DNA of 19,755 bases, taken from Gonapodya prolifera JEL478 (lineage: Eukaryota > Monoblepharomycota > Monoblepharidomycetes > Monoblepharidales > Gonapodyaceae). The stretch covers positions 1 through 19,755 of the forward strand of contig KQ965884.1 in NCBI GenBank assembly GCA_001574975.1. The letters are read 5' to 3'. The position numbers were made by a program, and so were the translations under genes. This document shows, piece by piece, positions 12,550-19,755 of this stretch. Numbering within the stretch: the stretch's first letter is position 1; every line of letters begins with the position of its first letter. The notes beneath the pieces are model-generated. The model saw only the letters and a program-made list of their open reading frames with translations, made no database searches and was not told the origin of the DNA.

Positions 12550-15432
12550 CTACTCCTTTTTCGCTTTCTTTCCCGCCCCCGCCGCATCGTCCCCCTTGCG
12601 CTTTTTGGGTTTACTCAGCGCCGCCGCTCCTGACTTGCCCGGATCTGAAGGGCCCGAGACGGGTGGCAAGACGGGTGCAACGCCGCGGTTACCGACCTGG
12701 AGAACGATGTGGGCCTGGTGTGACGAAAAGAAATTATGCGAGATCAGCAAACTCCGACAGATCGATCCACCGCCCACCAATGTGAACATACCTGACCCAT
12801 CCTCTTGGTCGCCTCCTGTAATTTCTGCACTGCCCCGATAGGCGCCGAGCTCGACGCGGCCTCCTCCTTCAACTTGTCCTGGATCTTGAGCAGACGCTTC
12901 TCGATCTTCATCTTGCCGGACCCTTTGCCGTGGAACCGATGCGACAGGTACTTGAACGCCTCCTTCTCGTCCATCTTAATCCCGAACTCGTTTGTGTACT
13001 CGATGTTCACAACGGGCTTGTAGTCCTTAAACTTGTCCTCCAGCTCCCGGGCGCGTTGACGCTCGATCATGACTTCCTCACGTGCGCGCTCCTCTTCCTC
13101 CCAGTACGACTGCTGCCCACCCCCACCACCTTTTTTCTTCTTCGCTTCCTCACGCTTGCGTGCCTCCTTGCGCCGTAAGTCCTCCGTCTTGCGCCGGGCA
13201 TCCTTCTTCTTCTGGTCCTCGGCCCACTGCAGCCGCTTTCGAAGAAGGTTCTCCCGCTCTTCCAGCTCAGGAGTCGCCTTCTCCAGCATCCCGCGCGAGT
13301 TGAGGTACGTTAAGGCCGCTCCGAGGCCGCTTCCAACCAGTGGCTCCTCCACAATTCCAGCCTGTAAAAACGGAACCGGTCAGCACCACCAGAGCCTCCC
13401 TTCCACAACCGCATCAAACGTACCAACTCATCCTCATCTGGAGTCCTTTCCCTTTCCCCACCCTCTCCAATTCTCTCCAACACGCTTCCCTTTGTCTCGA
13501 TCTCCCCGTCCTCCGCTGCCTCAGTCCATCCACCCTTGCGCATCCTGACCCGCGCCGCGACATCACCCACATCACCGTCCTCCTCGTCGCTCACATCCGC
13601 ACTCCCCCCGCGTCCACGCCCGTCAACGTCCATCTCCTCGATAGCTTCGTCCTCCTCCTCCTTCGCGGGCATGTCGAAATCCCATCCAGCCCCTCCGGGT
13701 CGCGCAGAGGCCGCGAGTTCGGCCGCACGCCGGCGCCGCTCGGCAGCGATTTGGCGTTCCTGGAACACGGACACGGAGGGCAGGTTGCGTACGAACTCGG
13801 TCGTGTCGGAAAGCACGAGCGGTTCCGCCTCATCCCCTTCTTCGTCGTCCTCATCCTTCACCACACCCATCTCCACATCTCCATCAGCAGCCTTCGCGCT
13901 CTCTCCTTCCTCAACACTTTCCTCTTCCCGTTTGATCATCCTCGCCACATCCTCCGGCGCCGCCACCGCCTGCTCCCGAGCCCTCTTCCGCGCTGCCAGT
14001 CTTCGTTGCCTAGCAAGAGCCGCCTGCAAATCTTCGTCGTCGACAAAGTTGGTCCCAGAAGTATCTTGCGTCGCGTTTGAGAACGCAAATGCGTCCACAG
14101 GCCCAGAAAGAGCCGTCATAACCACGTCCCCGCCCGCGCCAGCCCCGGTTCCTTCATCAGCATCATCCCGCGTCCGAGCCTTGCGATCCTTCTTGCTCTT
14201 CTTTTTGGTCTTTTTGAATGTCGCCTCCTTCTGCGCGGCCTCGTCCTCCTCCTTGGTCATATAGTCCCGAATCTCGCCCGTCTTGCCGTAGTGCAGGTCC
14301 TCCTTCCGCCCCGAAAGCCCCACTCCCAGTCGTGCCCTCTCCGCAGCGTCACGCCGCCGTTCCCGCTCCTCTTCCACGGCGACCTTTCCTCCTGCGCCAA
14401 TGACGAATGAATCCTTCTCCACACCGTCGATTTCCTCGTCGTACTGTGACAGAATGCCACGGGACGCCCCGGCACCAGCATCTGCGGCGGTCTCGAAGGG
14501 GTTGTAGCCCGGTTTCTTCTTGGCCAGGTCGGCTTTGCGGGCGAGGCGCTCCTTTTCCGTCATGGTATTGGACACAAGCTCGTCGCCTTCGGCTGCGGTG
14601 GGGGAAGGGGAGGAAAGGGGATGAGGGTTTGACGTGATTAGTGACATGGTTGAGCACAGAAACCAGAAAAAAAAACACAACACATCAACTGTTCCCGATT
14701 TCTACCAATCTGTTGCAATAACCAGAGGTGTCGACTCTTTCCGGGTACTCCAGTCTCTTCGTTCCCCTCTACCGACCACCATCATGGAGGGGAGACATCT
14801 TCCATGATAAAAACATTCTTTGTAGCAACTGTATTCATTTCATGCCTCGTCTGCGGTACACGTGTCGCACAAGCATACAGGAGGAACAACGCACCTTCGT
14901 TCTCCTCAATCGTCGAATCCTTCAGCACCAAAATAGCCTCTCCCGCCTCCACAAGGTCCTCTGCCCGATGCCCCACACGTACACCTGAAACCACGTACTC
15001 CTTCTTCGCCTCTTCTTCCGCCTGTAGGTCCATTTCCTCCTGCTCCTTCCTCCTTCTTTCGGCCAGCTCTTGCTGCCTCACGCGTGAGCGCTTCACCCAC
15101 GCGAGGGGGTCGTCTACATCTGCCCCCGCCCCACCCTCATCAGGAAGGGTGTCTGATGCCAGTGTGGCCCCGGCGAGTTTTGCGTTGAGAAGACGCTTGT
15201 TCCGCGACCGCGCGATCCTGTCCAGGGCCGCCGTGCGCTCCAGTTGAGCCTTCTCCTTCGACCTGTACTCTGTATAGTTCTCCTCAGCTTCTGCGTCCAC
15301 GTCTCGTTCTTTGGGTTCCCCACCACCGGATACCACGTCGCCATCGACCTGCAGTGGCTTGAGTCCGAGCGAAATGCGCAGCTTGTTAGTTTCCTCAATC
15401 GATAGCGCGATGTCACCGCCGTCGCCGGACAT
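12550..15432 (-). CDS. SNU66: U4/U6.U5 tri-snRNP protein Snu66/SART1
   Basis: Four exons on the minus strand (15432-14895, 14592-13424, 13361-12792, 12714-12550) join to 2442 nt, 813 aa, close to the roughly 800 aa of human SART1. Residues 9-27 are a HIND motif (L-S-I-E-E-T-N-K-L-R ... L-G-L-K-P-L), the site that binds the ubiquitin-like protein Hub1. A charged region follows with A-W-V-K-R-S-R, then V-L-K-D, then K-K-P-G-Y-N-P-F and I-L-S-Q-Y-D-E-E, all SART1 landmarks. The conserved C-terminal block includes E-F-V-R-N-L, G-L-G-A-A-L, Y-T-N-E-F-G and S-H-R-F-H-G-K-G-S-G-K-M-K (about 709-721), then A-P-I-G-A-V-Q-K-L-Q. The protein is part of the tri-snRNP in the nucleus. The first intron is 302 nt, long for this window, and holds an in-frame ATG just upstream of exon 2. 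The last exon encodes a lysine-rich tail. The start is the first ATG, placing HIND at the N-terminus as in the family. Confidence 0.93.
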
Positions 15433-15482
15433 TTCGGTGTGAGGATGCGGGAAGTGGAAATGTTGCGCAGTTGCTGTGGTCG
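15433..15482 (-). promoter_or_regulatory. Short upstream region of SNU66
   Basis: Only about 50 bp separate the SNU66 start codon from the point where CpG disappears. The adjacent pyrimidine tract at about 15508-15540 (a CT microsatellite then T7) reads as a GA/A tract on the SNU66 strand and may belong to its promoter. Confidence 0.4.
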
Positions 15483-16071
15483 TTCAAAACCTGCACACTG
15501 CACAATCTTCTTCCTCTTTTTCTCTCTCTCTCTTTTTTTGCTCATTGGAAAAATGATGTCACACCAACAGACAAGTGGAGACTACCCTTTTGAAGGTGAG
15601 GAAGCCAACCATGCAGTCAATGGTTATTGTGTCAAGGCAAATGCAAAGAATATGTCACCATGTTTAACAGAGTGTGAAAGAGATTTTAGTTTCTATCTAT
15701 GTTAAAATGTTGGAAGTATGAGGAAAGTTAACAATGTTATATCTGCAACATACAGGAATTTATCCCCACCATGACTATTTTGTCCTTTTCCTTGTTCAAG
15801 ATCAGCTACCTTGCTCTGCATTGCTTTCTCCATTGAGACAATACAAAATCTACCCTCTGCAACTGCCCTTCATTGGCTGCTTCTTTCATTGTCAACATGA
15901 ATCATGTCAACTTCACCATTCTCAGGGGATAGCCTTATGACACACAAAAGTATAATTTAAAGAAGGAAAACACAAAGAGCAATCACTGTTGCAGCAGATA
16001 CATGTCTTTCATTGGGGCAATGAGTTGCTTGAACTCACATATTACAGCTAGTTGCATAATTTTGCAAGAGC
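15483..16071. other. CpG-free block 1 (decayed repeat, no intact gene)
   Basis: Reading every base, no CG dinucleotide occurs over about 589 bp, whereas flanking genes have many. TG and CA are abundant, the products expected from deamination of methylated CpG. Short ORFs remain, for example a minus-strand frame with M-E-K-A-M-Q-S-K near 15838, but none is recognisable. It is probably the remnant of an old transposable element. Confidence 0.65.
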
Positions 16072-16347
16072 CGAGCCCAAAATTTGTGCCAGCCGCACAT
16101 GAAACTTTTCAACTTCAGAGGATCGCCCCGCCCCCACACCCACCATCCCGCGACGATTTGGGCATTTTTGTGATCGCTCAACCTGTGCAATTGCAATTCG
16201 CTGAGTTCTGTTGCGGCGACGATGACTTTTTCCCCAGGCGGGGTCTCGCAGCGGCGACCCATTTCCTCTTCCCCCAGTACGATTCAGAGCCGATTTCTGG
16301 GCAAAAAGGAACGATCTCAATACAGGACGTTCATGTGAGTCATTTGG
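16072..16347. other. CpG-bearing region upstream of the transposase frame
   Basis: CpG returns abruptly at 16072, and the sequence is GC-rich around 16120-16260. It should hold the 5' end of the Tc1-mariner-like element and its promoter. I could not find a terminal inverted repeat pairing with the 3' side by eye. An intron donor (GTGAGTC at about 16334) and acceptor (GTGCAG at about 16407) could join an upstream exon to the transposase, so the true start is uncertain. Confidence 0.4.
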
Positions 16348-17529
16348 ATGGGTTTGGTGGTCGAATTGGCGAGTACTTATTTGGTCCCACCGGCGGCGGT
16401 GCAGAATGCCATTACCTTGCCCGCTGCTCTACGATGGAGGGTCGTTTATGCGCATATGGTCGGCCAAGCAGTGGAGGATATTGCACGCTTCATGGTCAGC
16501 AGGAGTAGCGTGAAGCGTTGGGTTCGCAACTTTTTGGACTATGGGGACGTTTTCCTGCCTCGTGAGGGACCACGAGGACAACGACCGAAGATGAAAGAGG
16601 ACGAGCGTGAAGTGAGCGACGTTATGTGTCTAATGGATACGCGACTTCTGATTCGGCGTTTGATTGAGGTTCTGCGATTGCTCATTGACACTTCACCCGA
16701 CATGTATCTATACGAGATTATGGACAGCCTTCGTGAGTTCTTCCGAACTTGCATTACTACCCATCTACGCTTTGCTGGGAAATTGGTCGGATGGGCTATT
16801 CATTGAAGGAACTGTCTCGGAAGGCAAGGGAGCGCAACTCAGAGGCAAGGATGGATTTTCTCCTGCAGATGTCCCAATACACGAAGGACCAACTCGTCTT
16901 CCATGACGAATCAGCGTACGATTGCAGGACGCTCATCAGGAAATATGGAAGGGCTCCGTCAGGACTTCGGGCAACTGTTTCAAGTTTCTTTGTGCGGGGA
17001 ACACGGTATTCTCTTGCAGCTGCACTCGGCACTACTGGGTATGTTGCCACGTCCATACAGGAGGGGACTTTTGTGCGCAGACAATGTACTGGAGTTCTTC
17101 AGCCAATCGCTGGTAGGTGGGTGGTTTGTAAAGTGCTGACATGTTTACATTGCGTTGGCCAGCTTCCCAACATGAATCCTTTGCCGGGCCCTCGTTCTGT
17201 TGTTGTGATAGACAACGCCATCATTCACAAACGTCAGGACATTCGTGACGCTGTTGAGGCAGCTGGATGCTGTATGGAGTTCCTCCCACTGTATAGCCCT
17301 GATTTCTCCCTGGTGAGTCTGAATGAGTTATTCTTTTGTATTCTGTAGTGCTTTAACGTGGTACGTGCAGGTTGAGAACTCGTTTGCCATGGTAAAAAGA
17401 TGGATGCACACAAACAGGAGGCTTGTTGAGGAGGAGCCGGACCCTGCGAATGCCCTCCTCTTGGCAACCTTCCACATCGGCCAGCGGCAAGCAAGAGCAT
17501 GTTTCAACTACGTTGCACTGTATTTATGA
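16348..17529 (+). pseudogene. IS630/Tc1-mariner (DDE_3-type) transposase, frameshifted
   Basis: The product would cut and paste a DNA transposon. An N-terminal helix-turn-helix (A-L-R-W-R-V-V-Y ... S-V-K-R-W-V-R-N-F) is followed by G-D-V-F, Y-L-Y-E-I and, after a frame change, S-T-L-C-W ... G-Y-S-L-K-E-L. The catalytic acids are Asp in H-D-E-S (16905-16907), Asp in V-V-V-I-D-N-A (17211-17213) and Glu in V-E-N-S-F (17374-17376). With the last intron removed, 34 residues lie between the second Asp and the Glu (DD34E). Likely introns are 16612-16668, 17113-17162 and 17313-17370. The frame must change twice: one base seems lost near 16741-16765 and one gained near 17062-17078 (between E-G-T-F and D-N-V-L-E-F-F). 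The copy is therefore probably dead, unless these are sequencing errors. The start at 16348 is the first ATG of the frame and may not be real. Confidence 0.83.
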
Positions 17530-17539
17530 GATAATAGCA

Positions 17540-17623
17540 TGACCCATGAAACCTATTTCTGTTGCAGCCAATCTGCTCCCACCATGTCATTGTGACGGGT
17601 CTGTCACTGTGGATCATGGGTCA
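17540..17623. repeat. 10-bp inverted repeat after the transposase stop
   Basis: TGACCCATGA (17540-17549) and its exact reverse complement TCATGGGTCA (17614-17623) frame 64 nt. A smaller inverted pair, GTGAC/GTCAC, lies inside. It starts 11 bp after the transposase stop codon. It could be a subterminal structure of the element or a transcript-end hairpin. Confidence 0.5.
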
Positions 17624-18004
17624 GTGGTAGAATAGGGTAGAGTATGATGTATTGGAATGTCTAATACTACCCCGTAGCTACAGCCGGCGCCGAGCCCTGT
17701 CGGGCGCCACGTCTTGGCGGCCCGAAGCGGCGTACTGATGCCCTCGCGGTTGTTGTCAGTTCCGGGACATCATCAATGATTGTGATAGTCTGGTACTTCT
17801 ATTTCACCACGAAACAATTGGCACAGCCTTTACAATTACGTCCACTTCCTCTTCATTCAGTTCATACTTTGCAACTTTCACGTCTACGCCATATCTCATG
17901 TCAGTGATTGCGTCACGCAAGTCAAGTGAGTGGCCTCTCTTACTGGTAAGCCCACGAGCACGCGTGGCGTGTGGGGATGCCATTGTGCAAGGTGGTGTTG
18001 GGCG
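17624..18004. other. CpG-rich segment with a 59-codon orphan ORF
   Basis: This segment keeps normal CpG, with a very GC-rich patch at about 17675-17755 that includes GGCGCC palindromes. On the minus strand a small ORF from 17983 to 17804 encodes 59 aa (M-A-S-P-H-A-T-R ... Y-E-L-N-E-E-E-V-D-V-I-V-K). It has no recognised homology and lies in the CpG-bearing part only. It may be the 3' part of the Tc1-mariner-like element or a separate insertion. Confidence 0.35.
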
Positions 18005-19067
18005 ATGGATGAATGATTCATGAATTGGTGATACCTTGGTGAAAAGATCAGTTAGTATAAAAATGCAGCTCAAGCAATCTTCACTAACTTTTTCTTTTTG
18101 GAAACACAGAATTACTCTCCTTGAAGCTCTCCAGCCATAATGGGTGTGTTTGATGTGATACCCAATCAGAGAAGCTGTCACTGGCCTTTTATGAGGGTTT
18201 GATTAGAAAGGCAGACATTGTCAATGCCCACATGCCCAACACATGACAATGTCCACCACAGTATGTGCAAGCATGCAAATTCTTGAGCTCTTTCATTTCT
18301 TGTTTTTTTCTGCATCAGCATCATGTGGGGTCTGATTGCTTTGCTACAAGATGGTATACTTGGAGTTTGAATGTGCAGCAGGTGACAAGATTGTGTCCCT
18401 TTTTTTTCCCATCTCCAGCTGTCATTTAGACCAATTAGAATGATTTCATAGTGCCAGTGAAGTTCCAAAAGTCACCAATTGAAGGAACAATCAGGCAAAA
18501 ATGAGGGTTTGGTTTCTTCAATCTCAAATTTACCATAATCACTTCTGCAAGGTGGTCTTGTTCCAGTACCATTTTGTCAGCAATTCTTGGCCCTTTCCAA
18601 CTTGAAGTAGATGTGGAAGTCAGGGGATATGGTGATTCCACCTGCAAAAGCTTGAGAGCCTTCTCTGTGTGATCTTGCAAGACCCCATGGAATCCATCCC
18701 AATTATCCAATAATTTGTCTGTAAGAGTCACCACAAAAGTGCCCCCTGGAAGTGGATTCTTCAGGTCACCAGTGAAAATGATTTACTTCACCAGTGGAGG
18801 AGTTGCTGGTGGTGAATCAACACCACCAGCCTCTGTTTTGTCCACATTTCAGCACACAACCATTGTGGTGCTGGAATGTATCACTCACTGTTTGTCTGAA
18901 GGCCAACCTCATTGTCCACACCATCCCTAACATTTAACCCTCCACCTTTGTCATTGGCTCTTCCATTGGCAGGTCATCACCACCATCCACAATTTCACCT
19001 GACAGTTCAGTGTCTGACACAACATGTTTCTTCCTGTGTCTCTGCCTCCTCAAGACCAATGCCACTG
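18005..19067. other. CpG-free block 2 (decayed repeat)
   Basis: No CG dinucleotide was found in about 1063 bp, read line by line. At the apparent base composition several dozen would be expected by chance. TG and CA are in excess on both strands, the mark of deamination at methylated CpG. The longest frames are on the minus strand: 18734-18435 (99 aa) and 18468-18178 (96 aa), neither recognised. It is interpreted as an old methylated element, interrupted on its right by the CGAGTT repeat cluster. Confidence 0.7.
18435..18734 (-). CDS. Unrecognised 99-aa ORF in the CpG-free block
   Basis: The ORF has an ordinary protein-like composition (L-T-D-K-L-L-D-N-W-D-G-F-H near its start, then K-P-N-P-H-F-C-L-I-V-P near its end). 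I do not recognise a family. Its frame overlaps the next minus-strand ORF (18468-18178), so the two could be exons or frame-shifted pieces of one former gene. Because the DNA has lost every CpG, its present codons probably differ from the ancestral ones. It may be a remnant of a transposon gene or a chance frame. Confidence 0.2.
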   Translation of the reverse strand: MVTLTDKLLDNWDGFHGVLQDHTEKALKLLQVESPYPLTSTSTSSWKGPRIADKMVLEQDHLAEVIMVNLRLKKPNPHFCLIVPSIGDFWNFTGTMKSF

Positions 19068-19119
19068 CGATGGCATGTCCAGTCACCAGTGCCTCCTTGC
19101 AAAAGTGTGTGTGGCTAAA

Positions 19120-19275
19120 GCCATGAATGAGCGAGTTGAAAACTCACTCATTAACTCACTCAACTCGCTCGGAGCGAGTTGAGGGAGTATTATTTTTTAC
19201 ACCAGCGAGTTGCGAGTTTTTTTTTGGAACACAATGAGTAAACTCGAAAACTCGTTCGCTCGGGTAAATACCTGT
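19120..19275. repeat. CGAGTT subterminal repeat cluster with a 17-bp-arm hairpin
   Basis: CGAGTT occurs four times directly (19132, 19175, 19206, 19213) and three times inverted as AACTCG (19162, 19241, 19249) in about 125 bp. The centre is a near-perfect hairpin: arms 19154-19170 and 19172-19188 (17 bp, one mismatch) with a single G between. The edges are loosely inverted to each other, GAGCGAGTT on the left and AACTCGTTCGCTC on the right. Dense short repeats in both directions near an end are typical of hAT-type DNA transposons, whose transposase binds them. CpG content resumes at 19068, just before the cluster, marking a change in sequence history. Confidence 0.6.
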
Positions 19276-19302
19276 GGCCACTGTGGACTCCGAACGGCAA
19301 AC

Positions 19303-19303
19303 N
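19303..19303. other. Ambiguous base N
   Basis: A single undetermined base lies between the repeat cluster and the downstream ORF. It points to a difficult or heterozygous site in the assembly. Confidence 0.95.
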
Positions 19304-19343
19304 ACAAACTGCGGGCACCTTTTGTGGCCATCTCAAATAGCAA

Positions 19344-19350
19344 TATATAA
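19344..19350 (+). promoter_or_regulatory. TATA-box candidate
   Basis: TATATAA lies about 255 bp upstream of the ATG at 19605. The stretch between is pyrimidine-rich and has no long ORF, which fits a leader. No other TATA-like sequence stands nearer that start. Confidence 0.4.
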
Positions 19351-19604
19351 ACATTTGTAAACAAAGTGATTTAGTACCTAAAAGCTATCTCCTTCACCAG
19401 ACACTTCTCTCTTGTGTGCATGCTCGGAGCTCGCAAGAGGACTTACCTGGCACTCTTGGTCACACACTCACAACCGGCAATTCGATGCACTTATCTCTCA
19501 CAGGCACATCTCAGACTCGTACGCGGCACCCCTACTGCCACCCCTGACAGTTCACATTTCCCCGCCCCTTTCATTACGCAATTGCCCTCCCCTACCCACA
19601 AAAT

Positions 19605-19755
19605 ATGGCTGATTCCGTCTCAGTGGACACATCTGACAGTGAAATGTCAGAAACTGCCCAGCCGGGTGGATGGCGTGACTACAGGCCGGAAGTCAGTGTG
19701 CGGCGCTCGGTTTCTTGGGTGTTCAGGGATGGACACTTCAAGAAACAGGCAAATG
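19605..19755 (+). CDS. N-terminus of an unrecognised protein, possibly a hAT transposase (cut by window edge)
   Basis: The frame starts at an ATG with A at -3 and stays open for 50 codons to the end of the window. The start is Ser/Asp/Glu-rich (D-S-V-S-V-D-T-S-D-S-E). It is followed by R-S-V-S-W-V-F-R-D-G-H-F-K-K-Q-A-N, which resembles the entry of a BED-type zinc finger (W-x-x-F with nearby basic residues) found at the start of hAT transposases. The zinc-binding Cys/His residues would lie past the edge, so this is a guess supported by the repeat cluster just upstream. A host gene cannot be excluded. Confidence 0.4.
   Translation, partial: MADSVSVDTSDSEMSETAQPGGWRDYRPEVSVRRSVSWVFRDGHFKKQAN

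Noticed and set aside
13536-14264. Long plus-strand Ser-rich open frames (242 and 246 aa) opposite SNU66
   Set aside because: These are complements of the acidic and basic repeats in SNU66 exon 2. They have no start context, motifs or splice logic of their own.
15508-15540. CT microsatellite upstream of SNU66
   Set aside because: It is a simple sequence tract common in fungal promoters. It is mentioned as context but is not evidence of a specific element.

Overview
The window looks like nuclear DNA of a filamentous fungus, most likely a basidiomycete (Agaricomycete-type). The grounds are many GT-AG introns of about 50-80 nt, CpG-rich housekeeping genes, an IS630/Tc1-mariner transposase of a type common in basidiomycetes, and two blocks with no CpG at all, as expected where repeats are methylated and decay by deamination. 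The species cannot be named. All splice models were built by hand; the three main spliced genes each give an uninterrupted frame with a coding length divisible by three.

Left part (1-5517): three copies, in one orientation, of a secreted type-B carboxylesterase with a C-terminal hevein-type chitin-binding domain (CBM18). Copy A (277-427) is only a CBM18 relic, cut off on its left by a small GC-rich fold-back element with a probable target-site duplication (97-276). Copy B (1136-2164) is a pseudogene with an early stop, frameshifts and an internal deletion of the catalytic core. Copy C (2527-5517) is intact: 16 exons, 649 aa, with a complete Ser-Glu-His triad.

Centre (5708-15432): a gene-dense housekeeping block. 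PRP2/DHX16, the DEAH-box spliceosomal ATPase, is on the minus strand (11 exons, 1122 aa). A divergent plus-strand gene (10562-12412) encodes a protein with two or three helicase-associated (HA) modules but no helicase core. Converging on it is SNU66/SART1 on the minus strand (4 exons, 813 aa), the U4/U6.U5 tri-snRNP protein, with an N-terminal Hub1-binding (HIND) motif. PRP2 and SNU66 act in the same pathway, at catalytic activation and in the tri-snRNP. The HA protein has no evident link to them apart from position.

Right part (15433-19755): transposon-derived DNA. Two blocks without a single CpG (about 15483-16071 and 18005-19067) flank a CpG-bearing segment that holds a DD34E transposase pseudogene (16348-17529) with two single-base frame changes. 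Beyond the second block, a cluster of CGAGTT repeats with a 17-bp-arm hairpin, then a TATA box and a truncated ORF (19605-19755), look like the 5' end of another DNA transposon, possibly hAT. The layout suggests younger elements inserted into older, methylation-decayed ones.
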